Counted from the stretch's first letter, positions 26,067 to 36,132 are shown. The stretch: DNA of 64,000 bases from Methanosarcina sp. KYL-1 (GCF_024372725.1 NZ_VOUA01000006.1:92686-156685); one strand, 5' to 3'. The notes: generated by a model from the sequence alone, not told the origin. Numbers and translations are program-made.

Positions 26067-26165
26067 AACACCAACCCCAAGAAAAAACTTGTCTTCCCAT
26101 TGACATTTTTTTCATTTTTCACACATCCCGGCAAACGATTCATGTAAGACGGGAAACAACCCATA

Positions 26166-26534
26166 TCAGATGATAAACTGCTCTATAAGGAATTTGAACC
26201 TCTGGATGTCGATGGGCTTGGAAACATAGCCGCTGCACCCCGCTTTTAAAAACTTTTCTTCATCTCCGCGCATAGCATGGGCTGTAAGGGCGATGACAGG
26301 GATCTGCCGGGTTTCAGGATTTTCTTTTAATATTTTCAAAACTTCAAGTCCGTCAAGTCCTGGTAACTGTATATCTAATAATATAAGGTTAAAATCACTT
26401 TTTTCAATAAGTTTGATTGCCTCAAATCCGTCTTCAGCCCCTCTAAACTCATATCCGAATGAAACCAGCAAAGTCTTTACAAGCTCCATGATAACGGAAT
26501 TGTCTTCCACAACAAGTATGCTTTTCATAAGCAT
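26166..26534 (-). CDS. Stand-alone response regulator receiver
   Basis: A single CheY-like domain: acidic pocket VVEDN, phospho-acceptor Asp in LILLDIQLPG, Thr/Ala switch ALTAHA and Lys in VSKPID. No output domain. The start is MLMKSILVVEDN at 26534; the upstream in-frame codons to 26582 are probably leader. It lies just upstream of the hybrid kinase on the same strand and probably takes part in its phosphorelay. Confidence 0.9.
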   Translation of the reverse strand: MLMKSILVVEDNSVIMELVKTLLVSFGYEFRGAEDGFEAIKLIEKSDFNLILLDIQLPGLDGLEVLKILKENPETRQIPVIALTAHAMRGDEEKFLKAGCSGYVSKPIDIQRFKFLIEQFII

Positions 26535-27189
26535 CAACCACTGTAACCCTTTTTCACCGGCCAGTCTCTGCCTTATCTGCAAATCCGGATACGGGATCTA
26601 AGGTGAATAAGCAGAGAGTTAAATCGGCAGAATAGCCCGGATACACACCAACAAATTTGAATTTTATACTCAAGTTAAGTGAAATTTCTTTAGTATATAT
26701 ATCTGTTTTATTAAAATAGTTTCTATTTTGATCGATTCTTGTTTTCAAGGGTTCCCCGTCCCAAAAATATGGGATTTTTTTACATTAAATCTTCCTCTAT
26801 TTCCAAACCCTGTGAAATCTAAAAAAATGGTTGTTTTAAATTAATTCCTAAAAAAATAAAATTTCAGATTCAAATGACAATATTTATTTGTTGGCAAAGT
26901 GTGGATATTATACTTTATCATTTAATTAATTCAGATCTTGTGTAGATACTGGCAATTTTAGATCATTTCCCGATCAGGTCTCCAGAGAATGGCCTCAAAG
27001 AGGAGTCCCTTTTATTTTGCAGATTTTTTAGCCATTTTAGGCTAATTTCTGCTATTTAATTATCATTATATGAAAAAGACAAAAACAGGTAGCTGGGTAG
27101 CTGGTATCAAAAAAGTGTGGATTTTTGAGCCAGGGTCCTGAACTGGGATTCTCACAAAAGGTGAGGATAGGTGAAAAAAGTTAAAAAAG
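26535..27189. other. Long AT-rich gap, nothing coding recognised
   Basis: It holds the divergent promoter regions of the receiver gene and the secreted hydrolase. Several TATA-like stretches are present (for example TATATATAT near 26693-26701). No conserved ORF, RNA or repeat was recognised. Confidence 0.5.
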
Positions 27190-28500
27190 GTGAATAAATT
27201 GAAAATACGAACGGCATTTATAGCTACTTTACTGGTACTGCTCATAATTTCCGTACCTGCTTCTGCTGCAAAGGCTAAAAACCCGATGTGTAACATAAAT
27301 GACCAGCTTGCTGAACTGGAGATTGAATCCAGTCCCCTTTCAACCGGCATGCCTGAATGTTATCCTGCCGTGACTGAAGTTGATAGGACCGGAATTGTTT
27401 GCGACAACATGGCAAAGTATAAAATTAAAATAAGTGTTGGACCTGGGGAATATGACAGCATAACTCTTACCGGTTATGTGAGGGAGACAAAACCCTGGCA
27501 TACCAGTTCAAATAAAAATTTAATAATCCTGCCCGGCCAGTCTTTAACTGAAAGTTTCTATTCTGACATGGCGATATACTATGCTCAGGAGGGATATTGT
27601 GTCTACGTCCTGGATAGGAGAGAAACAAATGTTCCGGTAACCGAGACTGATTTCAGTTACATGGAAGGCTGGACCATTGACAAATACCTGAGTGACACTT
27701 ACTGTGGTGTCGCAGTATCAAGGATCCAGACCTCTCTCTTAAATAACAGGCCTGCAGGAGAAGTAGAGGTTATGGCAATCGGGCACAGTCATGGAGCATT
27801 AATTCTTACAGCTTATGAGGCGGGTGAATACGATGATTCGCTCCTGGGCAGTGTTGATAAGGTGGTGCCCGTTGAAATTATCATCAGGTACGACCCCGCA
27901 TATCCGGAATTAATCCAGGCGCAGGCACAACAATTTGTGGAGATTTCCGAAAGTATCGAAATGGGAACATACAATGCAGACAATATGGCCGGGATGATGC
28001 AGTTAGCATATCTGGCTTCTGCTTCCCCGGATGACGAATCTCCTGTCCTGCCCGGACTTACGAACAGGCAGGTATTCAGGCTTATGGCCAGCCAGACGTA
28101 TATGTTCAGTGAATACCCCTATACAGAGGATTACCACTACTGGAGCGGGGATGTCGACGGACTCTATTATGTTGATGAAAACCGCGTACTAAATGCAGCT
28201 TTGAATGGTGGAGCCGTACCTTATGCGCCAATAAATATGGACCTGTATATGGCCGGTTTAATGGGCAATATGGAAGGATATGAAATTGACCCGGCCAGAG
28301 TGGACTCTCCGGTCCTCTATGTCGGATTAGGGGGTGGCTTTGGGGCTTATGGTTCATGGTGGTACGAAAATGAGGTCGGAAAAATAAATGGTAAGGTTAA
28401 GTCAATAATCTGGAATGACCAGGGCCACGGCAGTATAGCCCTTGACTACAATTCCCCCGAGTTGTGGTCAGAGATAAATTGCTGGCTGGAAGACAATTAA
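27190..28500 (+). CDS. Secreted alpha/beta-hydrolase-like protein
   Basis: A signal peptide (KIRTAFIATLLVLLIISVPASA) leads into a 410-residue extracellular domain with the nucleophile elbow GHSHGA and a C-terminal DQGHGS that could hold the catalytic His. NLIILPGQSLTESFYSDMAIYYAQEGYCVYVLD looks like the oxyanion-side strand of the fold. It is probably an esterase or lipase acting outside the membrane; substrate unknown. It stands alone between AT-rich gaps. The leader has direct GGTGA repeats (27160-27195), one of which serves as ribosome binding site. Confidence 0.75.
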   Translation: MNKLKIRTAFIATLLVLLIISVPASAAKAKNPMCNINDQLAELEIESSPLSTGMPECYPAVTEVDRTGIVCDNMAKYKIKISVGPGEYDSITLTGYVRETKPWHTSSNKNLIILPGQSLTESFYSDMAIYYAQEGYCVYVLDRRETNVPVTETDFSYMEGWTIDKYLSDTYCGVAVSRIQTSLLNNRPAGEVEVMAIGHSHGALILTAYEAGEYDDSLLGSVDKVVPVEIIIRYDPAYPELIQAQAQQFVEISESIEMGTYNADNMAGMMQLAYLASASPDDESPVLPGLTNRQVFRLMASQTYMFSEYPYTEDYHYWSGDVDGLYYVDENRVLNAALNGGAVPYAPINMDLYMAGLMGNMEGYEIDPARVDSPVLYVGLGGGFGAYGSWWYENEVGKINGKVKSIIWNDQGHGSIALDYNSPELWSEINCWLEDN

Positions 28501-28584
28501 CGATTTAAAATTGAAAGGAATCTTCTGTCATATCAAAGAATGGCGGTGCACCTCACTGTAAGCAAAGGGATGGCATTTACACCG

Positions 28585-28721
28585 CCTTTCTTTCTTTAGT
28601 GCTTCTTCTTCTTCTTCTTCTTCTTTTTCTTCTTCTTTAGTGCTTCTTTCTTTGGTATTTTTTTCTTTAGTGCTTCTTTCTTTAGTGCTTCTTTCTTTGG
28701 TATTTTTTTCTTTAATGCTTC
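28585..28721 (+). repeat. CTT-rich microsatellite
   Basis: Runs of CTT followed by repeated TTTAGTGCTTCTTTC and TTTGGTATTTTTTTC blocks. It fills much of the gap 28501-28802 and probably terminates the upstream gene. Confidence 0.75.
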
Positions 28722-28802
28722 TATTAGCAGGTGTTCTTAGGTAGTGTTTCTTTGGAGCCTGCAGGGAATGTTTATTCTATCATCAATGATTTAATACCCC
28801 CT

Positions 28803-29654
28803 ATGAATCTTAAGGCGTTCATGAATCTTAAAACGTTCATCATTCTCTTGCTGGCCCTCACAGTTCTTGCGAGTTCAGGATGTGCAGGTTTTCGCTCTGA
28901 AGGAGCCCAAAAAGAATCTACTGATTTTTCCCTCAATTCTTTCCCTGTAAAGTACGCCTCCGTTAACGGCGTAGAGCTCGGGTACAGGGAGTTCGGTTCA
29001 GGAGAGCCCATCCTGCTGATCATGGGGTTCGGAGGGACCATGGACATGTGGAATGCGACTTTTGTCGAGCTTCTGGCACAGGACTACAGGGTTATAAGCT
29101 TCGACAACAGGGGGATAGGTTTCTCTTCCGATGACGGTGAACCTTTTTCCCTGGACCTGCTGGCAGGGGATGCTGCAGGCCTGCTTGATGCCCTCGGGAT
29201 CCAGCAAGCCCATGTTCTCGGGACGTCCATGGGTGCCTCGGTTGCCCAGGAAATGGCACTCAACTACCCGGAAAAAGTGGATAAACTTGTCTTCTCCTCG
29301 GCAACTTACAGTGTCAACACCCCGGAAACTGCACTCCTGAAAGACCTGCTTCAGTCCTGTGCCGCAAATTCAGGCCTGGATCCGGCGGTCCGGAAACAGG
29401 CAGATGCAAACCTGAAATGGAACGGCACATACGAGCGCCTGCCTGAAATCAGGAGCAAGACCCTGCTTTTAGTCGGGACGGACGACGAATTCACACCTCC
29501 CGTAATCACCCTTGAGATTGCAGAAAACCTGCCAGGGGCGCAGTTTATTGTATTTGAAGGAGCAAAGCACTGCGGAGAGCGGTATTTACCGGTTGAATAT
29601 TCAAATGCGGTCCTGGACTTCCTGAATGAGGAGGAATCCTCAAAACTGAAATGA
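28803..29654 (+). CDS. Lipoprotein alpha/beta hydrolase
   Basis: The start is ATG 28803 (a second ATG lies at 28824). It is followed by a hydrophobic segment and the lipobox LASSGC, so the protein should be lipid-anchored outside the cell. Family motifs are the oxyanion turn GFGGTMDMWN, the nucleophile GTSMGAS, the acid in VGTDDEFTPP and the His in GAKHCGER. This is a complete alpha/beta hydrolase of about 283 residues, 3-oxoadipate enol-lactonase-like. It is unrelated in sequence to the secreted hydrolase just upstream. Substrate unknown. Confidence 0.85.
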   Translation: MNLKAFMNLKTFIILLLALTVLASSGCAGFRSEGAQKESTDFSLNSFPVKYASVNGVELGYREFGSGEPILLIMGFGGTMDMWNATFVELLAQDYRVISFDNRGIGFSSDDGEPFSLDLLAGDAAGLLDALGIQQAHVLGTSMGASVAQEMALNYPEKVDKLVFSSATYSVNTPETALLKDLLQSCAANSGLDPAVRKQADANLKWNGTYERLPEIRSKTLLLVGTDDEFTPPVITLEIAENLPGAQFIVFEGAKHCGERYLPVEYSNAVLDFLNEEESSKLK

Positions 29655-29822
29655 AACATATCCTCAAAACTGGCATGAAATACACCCTTATAATACCATC
29701 CATTTTTTATGCGAAAAGCCCCTTTACGTTTTAAACCGGTTCTGAATTGATTTGCGTAAGCCCTTTTTCTTCATATTTGCCAAAACTTTCAGCTACCCGA
29801 AAAGAACAAACGCTGATCTGAC

Positions 29823-32366
29823 ATGTCTGACAAAAATTCCACCTGCACCCCCCCCGAAATCCTCGCCCCTGCCGGCGACTACGACGCCTTGCTCGCTGCA
29901 ATAAAAGGAGGAGCTGATGCCGTCTACCTTGGGGTCGGTGAGTTTAATGCCCGCCAGGGGGCAAAGAACTTCACTCTTGATGACCTGGAAGCCGCAGTGG
30001 ACCTTGCCCACTCCCACGGCGTTTCCGTATACCTTGCCCTGAACATCCCCATTAAACAAAAAGAACTTCAGGACGCCCTTGACATAATCGACCGCTCATA
30101 CGCCGTCGGAATCGACGCTGTCATCCTGCAGGACCTCGGGCTCCTCAGGCTTCTTACGGAAATCTATCCCGACCTCTCCCTTCATGCCAGCACCCAGATG
30201 ACAATCCACAACAAGCCCGGGGTCGACTTTGCTTCCGGCCTCGGGGCAAAAAGGGTCATTGTTTCCAGGGAACTCTCCACCGAAGAGGTCAAAGACATAG
30301 TGGAGCACTCAAAAGTCGGAATCGAGATCTTCGTCCACGGTGCCCTCTGCTACTCCTATTCCGGGAGGTGCCTCTTCAGCAGCTTCCTCCACGACCGGAG
30401 CGCAAACCGGGGGGCCTGTGCCCAGCCCTGCCGCCGCCGCTACAGGTTTGTGGTAAACGGCAGGGAAGTGGACGAAAGGCATGTGGGGGGCAGCTACCCC
30501 ATAAGCTGTGCCGAACTCTGCACGCTCCCGGGGCTGGAAGATATCGTAAATACGGGGGTTGTAAGCCTCAAGATCGAAGGCCGGATGAAAAAGCCCGAAT
30601 ATGTTACGGCAAGTGCAGATGCCTACAAAACCGCAGTCGAAAGCATCTGCATGCCCGGGGAAAACCCGACCAGGGAAGAGCTTGAAGCAAAAGAAGCCGA
30701 GCTTGCAAAACTCTTTTACAGGGGCTTTACAAAGGGCTTCGTGCTCGGGGAAAAGGGTGTCTCCCACCCGAAATACAGCTCAAACTACGGGGCATACCTC
30801 GGGAAAGTCCTGGACCTCTCCCGTTCACAGGGCACCACAAAGCTTACCCTGAGGCTGGATGAGGACCTCCACGTAAAAGACGGGGTCAGCATCTTTACGC
30901 GGGAACGCATGCTCGGCTCTGCGGTAACCGGGATCGTTACGATTGCAGGCGAGCGCGTTAAAAGTGCAAAGAAAGGCGAAAAAGTGGGGCTTGAGATCAG
31001 CTCCAAAACCGGAAGAGCCGTCCAGCGGGGAGACGAACTCTACCTCACAACAGACACCCAGCTCCTGGACACCCTCCAGAAAACAAAGCTAAAACCCCTT
31101 CCCGTAAGCCTTAAGGTGAGCGCCAGGACCGGAGAGCGGTTTACAGTCGAAATCGGAGATGAAGAAGGCAACAGCGCCGAATTTGCCGAGGATTATATTG
31201 TCCAGGAAGCCCAGAAATCCGCAACTACGGAAGAACAGGTCAGAAAGGCGATGGAGAGCCTTGGGGACACTCCTTTTGAAGCCAAAGACGTCGTAATCGA
31301 AGCCGGTGAGAACATCTTTATCCCGGTAGGCGTGCTCAAGAACGCCAGGCGTAAGGCCGCCGACCTGCTGCTGGAAAAAAGGCTCCAGACCTATAAAAAA
31401 GAGCAAAAGCACCCCAAACTGACGGATTTCAGCCACCTGTGCATTGCGGAAGACAGCAAACCTGAAGCCAGCGGGAGCAGGGAAAGCAGAGGGAGCAAAA
31501 GAGAGGCAAACAAAACCCTCCCTGCAAGAGATCTCCTCCTGAGTGTGGAAGTGCAGGATATTTTCTCCTTTTTCCAGGCAGCAGCCGCAGGTGCAGACAT
31601 TGTCTATATCCTGATTTCGCGCTTCGAAGATCTGATGGCCCCGGCAAATGCGGAAAAGCTCGAGGCCCTGAAAGCCGGGGGAGTCGAACTCGTCTTCCGT
31701 ATCCCCAGGATTACCCATGACCGCGAACTTGAGGAACTGAGCCCCCTCCTCGAAAAAGTCAGGGACGCAGGCTTCAGTGTGGCATGTGCCAGCCTCGGGG
31801 CGGTCCAGCTTGCAAGAACACTTTCCGTACCCTTTGTCGTCCAGAAGGGCTTCAACATTTTCAACGCCTTTTCTGCCAGCACCTTCTACCGGGCTGGCGC
31901 GTACAGGGCAACCCTTTCAAGCGAACTGAACCTGAGTGAGATTAAGAACATCTGCGAAGCCCTCCAGACCTGCGAGGGTTCAGGCCAGACCGAAATTGTC
32001 GTGTACGGCCGGGAACTTATGCTGATTACTGAAAATGACCTCATGAAGCCCCTCGTCGACAGGAAAATCGTAAGGAAAGACAGCGACGTGCTCCTTGCTG
32101 ACCGGGACGGCTCCGAATTCCCCGTCATACGCCAGGGGACCAGGACCCTTATCTACAACTCAAAAGTGCTTGACATGCTGAAGTATGTTAAGAACCTGAA
32201 AGGGTATGGGGTGGACGTGCTCCGGCTTGACCTTTCCCTGAGCAGCGCAGCCGAAGTAAAAGAGGTTACAGAGGCTTACAGGGAAGCACTTGCAGGAAAA
32301 GAGGCTAAGCTGAAGCCTGCAAGAGGCGTTGAATATACGACCGGGCATTATTTTAAGGGGATTTGA
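29823..32366 (+). CDS. U32 family protein (RlhA/YegQ-like, with C-terminal DUF3656-type region)
   Basis: APAGDYDALLAAIKGGADAVYLG opens the U32 TIM-barrel. The signature EIFVHGALCYSYSGRC...GACAQPCRRRY supplies the conserved cysteines that bind an Fe-S cluster in this family, and ISCAELCTLPGLE follows. Bacterial relatives hydroxylate 23S rRNA (RlhA) or tRNA (TrhP) using prephenate; older annotations call them collagenases. At 847 residues it is the long form with the extra C-terminal region. Its role in archaea is not settled. It is monocistronic, with no clear ribosome binding site before ATG 29823. Confidence 0.88.
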   Translation: MSDKNSTCTPPEILAPAGDYDALLAAIKGGADAVYLGVGEFNARQGAKNFTLDDLEAAVDLAHSHGVSVYLALNIPIKQKELQDALDIIDRSYAVGIDAVILQDLGLLRLLTEIYPDLSLHASTQMTIHNKPGVDFASGLGAKRVIVSRELSTEEVKDIVEHSKVGIEIFVHGALCYSYSGRCLFSSFLHDRSANRGACAQPCRRRYRFVVNGREVDERHVGGSYPISCAELCTLPGLEDIVNTGVVSLKIEGRMKKPEYVTASADAYKTAVESICMPGENPTREELEAKEAELAKLFYRGFTKGFVLGEKGVSHPKYSSNYGAYLGKVLDLSRSQGTTKLTLRLDEDLHVKDGVSIFTRERMLGSAVTGIVTIAGERVKSAKKGEKVGLEISSKTGRAVQRGDELYLTTDTQLLDTLQKTKLKPLPVSLKVSARTGERFTVEIGDEEGNSAEFAEDYIVQEAQKSATTEEQVRKAMESLGDTPFEAKDVVIEAGENIFIPVGVLKNARRKAADLLLEKRLQTYKKEQKHPKLTDFSHLCIAEDSKPEASGSRESRGSKREANKTLPARDLLLSVEVQDIFSFFQAAAAGADIVYILISRFEDLMAPANAEKLEALKAGGVELVFRIPRITHDRELEELSPLLEKVRDAGFSVACASLGAVQLARTLSVPFVVQKGFNIFNAFSASTFYRAGAYRATLSSELNLSEIKNICEALQTCEGSGQTEIVVYGRELMLITENDLMKPLVDRKIVRKDSDVLLADRDGSEFPVIRQGTRTLIYNSKVLDMLKYVKNLKGYGVDVLRLDLSLSSAAEVKEVTEAYREALAGKEAKLKPARGVEYTTGHYFKGI

Positions 32367-32450
32367 TTTTTAAGGGAGTCTGATAAGTAAAAATAAGGAG
32401 ATTTCAGTCACTCATTTTTAATGGGGCTGGCATGCGATAAAAGAAGACAT

Positions 32451-32524
32451 GAGCTGGTTTGGAATTCATGAGCTGATTTGGAATTCATGAGCTGATTTGG
32501 AATTCATGAGCTGATTTGGAATTC
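32451..32524 (+). repeat. 19-bp tandem repeat, four copies
   Basis: The unit GAGCTGATTTGGAATTCAT is repeated nearly four times, the first copy with one change. It lies after the U32 gene. Confidence 0.85.
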
Positions 32525-32811
32525 AAATTATGAATTCTAACCCAGGCAACGTCATTCGTTATACTGAACCGTTCTTGTACGCTCGACGCAGGAGAGCGGC
32601 CTTTCCCGTAATAAGAAAAAACGCACATGAAATTCTTTGAATAACAGGCACAAATAATGAAAGTACTTGAGAGCACTTTCATGCCAAGAAGAAAAATAAG
32701 AATAGGTAGATCATAACCTAAATCTGTTTTTAGTAACTTTTATGGTCTCTCATAACTTCTTCTTCTTCCTGCTTTACCTCCTCTCAACTCGTTTTCTTCG
32801 ACTTCTATTTG

Positions 32812-32909
32812 GGCTTTGTAGAAATCCTCTAAGTTATGTTTTTACCCAAAAAGTTATAAAAATAAAATTGTAAAAATGCTTCTTATTTTCAGAGGATTTC
32901 TACAGAGCC
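32812..32909. mobile_element. 98-bp MITE-like element
   Basis: Terminal inverted repeats of 19 bp (GGCTTTGTAGAAATCCTCT and AGAGGATTTCTACAGAGCC, one mismatch) flank an AT-rich centre with no ORF. A related element lies on the other side of the DJ-1 gene at 33609-33943 and shares the left end through AAGTTATG and TTTACCCAAAAA. Confidence 0.8.
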
Positions 32910-32944
32910 AGGATAAGTTCTATATAAAAATTCAAAAGGCTTTT

Positions 32945-33571
32945 TTATTGAATAGAACTGATCAGCTCATAGAAGTATTTTGGGTCATGAGTGTAATAAA
33001 GGTTGTACCATGAATCTAACGTTTGCAGTGAGAATAAACCCAGTTTCTTCAACACGTGAACAGTAAATTCCAATGGAGCTGTTCCGGAAGCAGTAATCAG
33101 ATTCCCGTCTGTTACCGCTGGCTCTTGCTTATAGTACATTTCTCCTGCATAATTTGGGCATGTCATTTTAAGAAATCCAAGATCGTTGCTAGTATGCCAC
33201 CTTTTATTCAGCATCCCACTTTCAGCAAGTCCTATTGTAGCGCCGCAAATTGCTCCAACAATTACATCTTCCCGCAAAAATTCTTCAGCCTTTTTTAAAA
33301 TAGGGTTGTGAATTGGTTCTGCCCATGTATTACCTCCAGGAAGAATCAAGGCTGCAGCATCTTCAATGATACATTCTTTATGTTCAATATCAGGCAGTAT
33401 TTTTATGCCACCCATAGTAATTACAGGGGTATTATCTATACCAACTGTTACTATTTTTAAAGGTGATAATCCTTTCCTATAGTATCTTCCCGAGTTTAAT
33501 TCAGCACTTAAATAACCGATTTCCCAGTCAGCCATTGTGTCAAATACATAAAGATATACTGTGCTTTTCAT
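32945..33571 (-). CDS. DJ-1/PfpI family protein
   Basis: A glutamine-amidotransferase-like fold with the nucleophile elbow cysteine in GAICGATIG and the strand ALILPGGNTW that carries the conserved acid/glycine turn. The start MKSTVYLYVFD at 33571 is preferred over 33628. The family includes deglycases, chaperones and proteases, so the activity is uncertain; this one resembles the YoaZ-like group. The gene is AT-richer than its neighbours and lies between two inverted-repeat elements of the same family, which may have brought it in. Confidence 0.85.
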   Translation of the reverse strand: MKSTVYLYVFDTMADWEIGYLSAELNSGRYYRKGLSPLKIVTVGIDNTPVITMGGIKILPDIEHKECIIEDAAALILPGGNTWAEPIHNPILKKAEEFLREDVIVGAICGATIGLAESGMLNKRWHTSNDLGFLKMTCPNYAGEMYYKQEPAVTDGNLITASGTAPLEFTVHVLKKLGLFSLQTLDSWYNLYYTHDPKYFYELISSIQ

Positions 33572-33608
33572 AAGTATTCCTGAGGTCTTAAAAAATGTTA
33601 AAGATATC

Positions 33609-33943
33609 GGCTTTGTAGAGATCCTCAAGTTATGTCTTTACCCAAAAAATTATGAAATCAAAGTTGCGCTGGCGCACCCCGATGCAAGCAATGGGGTATT
33701 TTCGCGCCCCCGCTCAAAATTTCGTTGTATTAGACAATAACCCTAAACAATTTAGTTTGAGCAGAAATTAACAGCCTGAAAGCAAATTGATACATCATTT
33801 TTCGTTAACAGTTATCGGGGAAGTTTTCCATTCCCGAAGCAAGCTAGCGGGGTATTCGACTAAAAATTAAACTGATAGTGTGTAATATAAATAAAAAAGG
33901 TTGTAGAAATAATTTACATAAAATTAAGAATTTCTACAGAGCC
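33609..33943. mobile_element. 335-bp non-autonomous inverted-repeat element
   Basis: The left end GGCTTTGTAGAGATCCTC and right end AGAATTTCTACAGAGCC match the ends of the 98-bp element at 32812. There is no transposase; the interior holds G/C-rich patches and a nested short copy (TTGTAGAAAT...ATTTCTACA, about 33901-33939). It is probably mobilised by an IS elsewhere. Confidence 0.7.
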
Positions 33944-33960
33944 TCTATTTGCTTTTTGTG

Positions 33961-34032
33961 CAGGGCCGCCAGACAAGCTGGCGGGGGCTTCTATAATATC
34001 CTGATTCAAAAAATGTTTCTGGGTACTAAGGG
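33961..34032. repeat. Second copy of the hairpin repeat seen at 2505-2575
   Basis: The hairpin GCCGCCAG/CTGGCGGGGGC (33965-33988) is followed by GATTCAAAAAATGTTTCTGG, similar in order and spacing to 2505-2575. It overlaps the end of the PEP carboxylase gap. Confidence 0.65.
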
Positions 34033-34043
34033 TGGTTCTATCC

Positions 34044-35624
34044 TCAACCCAGAGCCTTTCTGATTTTTCCCATTTTTGTGAGGGTCGAGCATACGAGCTG
34101 CGAGACTTCCTCGTCCGTGCAGTTCCCGGCTGTCCCCGCCTCCAGCAGGTCAGGCTGCATCATTTCCAGCAGGATGCGGTATGAAGGCTCGGCCCGGGCT
34201 TCAAGGGCAAAGGTTTCTTGTACGGCCTCAATATCCTTCCGGACAGCTTTAAGGCAGGCTTCAGGTAGGAAACGGGAAGCTACATTCAGGTCCAGGTACC
34301 CGGATGCAAAATTGAGGTCCGAGAAGAGGGAGGGGAAATACCTGGTAAGCAGCCGTTCGCAGGCAGCTTCCCCGAGTTTTTCCCTTACATCTTCCAGGGC
34401 CAGGCCTGTCCCTATGAACTCCGGGGGCAGGCCTATGGAATAGAGGGCACCGGTAAATTTGATTGCCCTTGGCAGGTGCAGGTTTTCCTCCGGCATGCTG
34501 GCTTTGAGCTCATTTCCGATGTCACTGCGGCAGAGCCGGGTTATTCCGGAGATGTCAGGGGCGCTTCTTGAATAGCCTCCGCTTCCCCTGTGCATAAGGC
34601 GGTCCCTCTGCTGGGGCAGGAGGTCGGCAATCCTGTTTATTACGGGTGCAAGTTCCCGGATGATGCGGCTGTACCTGGCCCCGAATATCCCTATGATGTT
34701 TACGATCTCTTCTTTTTCTTTGGGGGAATAGAGTTCAGGAGTTTCCGGAAGCTTTGCTTTTGCAAGGCGGACCAGGGCTTCTGCATCCCCTTTTTCATGG
34801 CTGTACCGGACTGCCGACTGAAGGGTGATGGTCCCTATTCCCCTGTATTCCTCAAAAAAGTTTTCTGCATTTTTCAGGTCCAGGTGCCCCCTGAAAGGCA
34901 GGGTCCCGGCTCCGAATATGATCCCTATTTCGGTATCGAGCTCCGAACTTAATTCGGAAAGCCCGCTTATGGCATACTTGCAGGAAAGAGTGCTTGCCAC
35001 ATGCCCGAAGGAGAGTGCCGAGTCGGATTTGCCCAGGAATACCCTGAATTTCTCAGGGACAGTCCCGTAACGCTCTTCCCAGGCAAAGATTGTCTTTTCC
35101 GCAAGTCCCTTTGCGCACAAAAGTGCCGGAGCATCTTCAATCAGGGGAATTATCCGCGGCACTTCCATTGAAAACCCGAATTCCTTTTTTGCAAGTTCGC
35201 TTACGTCTACCATATACTGCTGTGCTTCCAGGATCTCCCGGACAGTGCCTGTCATGGGGTGCACGAACTCTTGAATTGCCTGGACATCCGAGTATTCCAG
35301 GGCATTGTAGTTTGCTTCTGCAACGGACATCATCACCATAAGCTGCCTGAAGCGGTTCTCCTGAAGCGCACTCGGAGCCCTGGGGGTGAGGAATATATCT
35401 TTTCCGGGCACCAGGTCCGTTTCCTCTATGAGCTTTGCCACAATCTGGACATTCTGGTGGTAGGGTGTGGCCTTTCCCTCATAGTCCGCCATATATTCGT
35501 CGCATCCGAATTCCACTGCTGCTTCCACAGCCTCCCCCGGTTCTTCCTGGGTCGAGATGTACCTGGAAGCAGAATCCGGGTGCTGGGTGCACATTACTTT
35601 TGGAAAAGTGGTTTTCCTGGTCAT
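34044..35624 (-). CDS. ppcA: Archaeal-type phosphoenolpyruvate carboxylase
   Basis: Makes oxaloacetate from PEP and bicarbonate for biosynthesis (incomplete TCA pathway). The sequence shows the archaeal PpcA hallmarks PKVMCTQHPDSASRY at the N-terminus, YMADYEGKATPYHQ, FLTPRAPS, the catalytic loop MHRGSGGYSRSAPD, and a full 526-residue length, much shorter than the bacterial enzyme. GAGGAT upstream serves as ribosome binding site. It stands alone. Confidence 0.95.
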   Translation of the reverse strand: MTRKTTFPKVMCTQHPDSASRYISTQEEPGEAVEAAVEFGCDEYMADYEGKATPYHQNVQIVAKLIEETDLVPGKDIFLTPRAPSALQENRFRQLMVMMSVAEANYNALEYSDVQAIQEFVHPMTGTVREILEAQQYMVDVSELAKKEFGFSMEVPRIIPLIEDAPALLCAKGLAEKTIFAWEERYGTVPEKFRVFLGKSDSALSFGHVASTLSCKYAISGLSELSSELDTEIGIIFGAGTLPFRGHLDLKNAENFFEEYRGIGTITLQSAVRYSHEKGDAEALVRLAKAKLPETPELYSPKEKEEIVNIIGIFGARYSRIIRELAPVINRIADLLPQQRDRLMHRGSGGYSRSAPDISGITRLCRSDIGNELKASMPEENLHLPRAIKFTGALYSIGLPPEFIGTGLALEDVREKLGEAACERLLTRYFPSLFSDLNFASGYLDLNVASRFLPEACLKAVRKDIEAVQETFALEARAEPSYRILLEMMQPDLLEAGTAGNCTDEEVSQLVCSTLTKMGKIRKALG

Positions 35625-35694
35625 GGGAATATATCCTCACTGCTGTACAAAGCAAAATTTTTGAATTTTCGTTTATTCCATCGAAGGAAGGATC

Positions 35695-35806
35695 AATTGC
35701 CTTATTGTTCGATTGCCTTATTGTTCGATTGCCTTATTGTTCGATTGCCTTATTGTTCGATTGCCTTATTGTTCGATTGCCTTATTGTTCGATTGCCTTA
35801 TTGTTA
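35695..35806 (+). repeat. 16-bp tandem repeat, seven copies
   Basis: Seven head-to-tail copies of GATTGCCTTATTGTTC lie upstream of ppcA, within the 35625-36132 gap. There are no spacers, so this is not a CRISPR array. Confidence 0.92.
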
Positions 35807-35950
35807 ACCCAATTTAGAATTCAAAATGGCATCGGGAAAGTTGTTTACCTCTATAATAAATGTTTTCGTTGACAATTAGTAAAACCAGGTTGACAATTCT
35901 TAAGCCCGAAAGTCCCCTGCCCTTCAGGAATTACCTGTTTCAAGTATCGG

Positions 35951-36106
35951 TTTTGAAACTGTTTGTTATATATGCGGTTACCTTACATAAATGAGGTATC
36001 ATAATGATACCAGTATAAAATAGATACTAGCATGAAGTAGATTCTGATATGAAATAGATACTTTCCGGATAGTGCTCCATTGAACACAACGATATCGGAA
36101 AGATAC
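35951..36106 (+). promoter_or_regulatory. Promoter of the mini-Hcp gene with GTATC-N5-GATAC operators
   Basis: TTTTGAAACTGTTTG and TATATATG (35967-35974) form a core shared with the hcp promoter. Downstream lies the perfect site GGTATCATAATGATACC (35995-36011). A second site with one mismatch, GTATAAAATAGATAC, starts exactly 17 bp later (36013-36027), and a third, ATATCGGAAAGATAC, is at 36092-36106. Confidence 0.75.
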
Positions 36107-36132
36107 CGAAAAAAAACATTTGAGGTAGAAAA

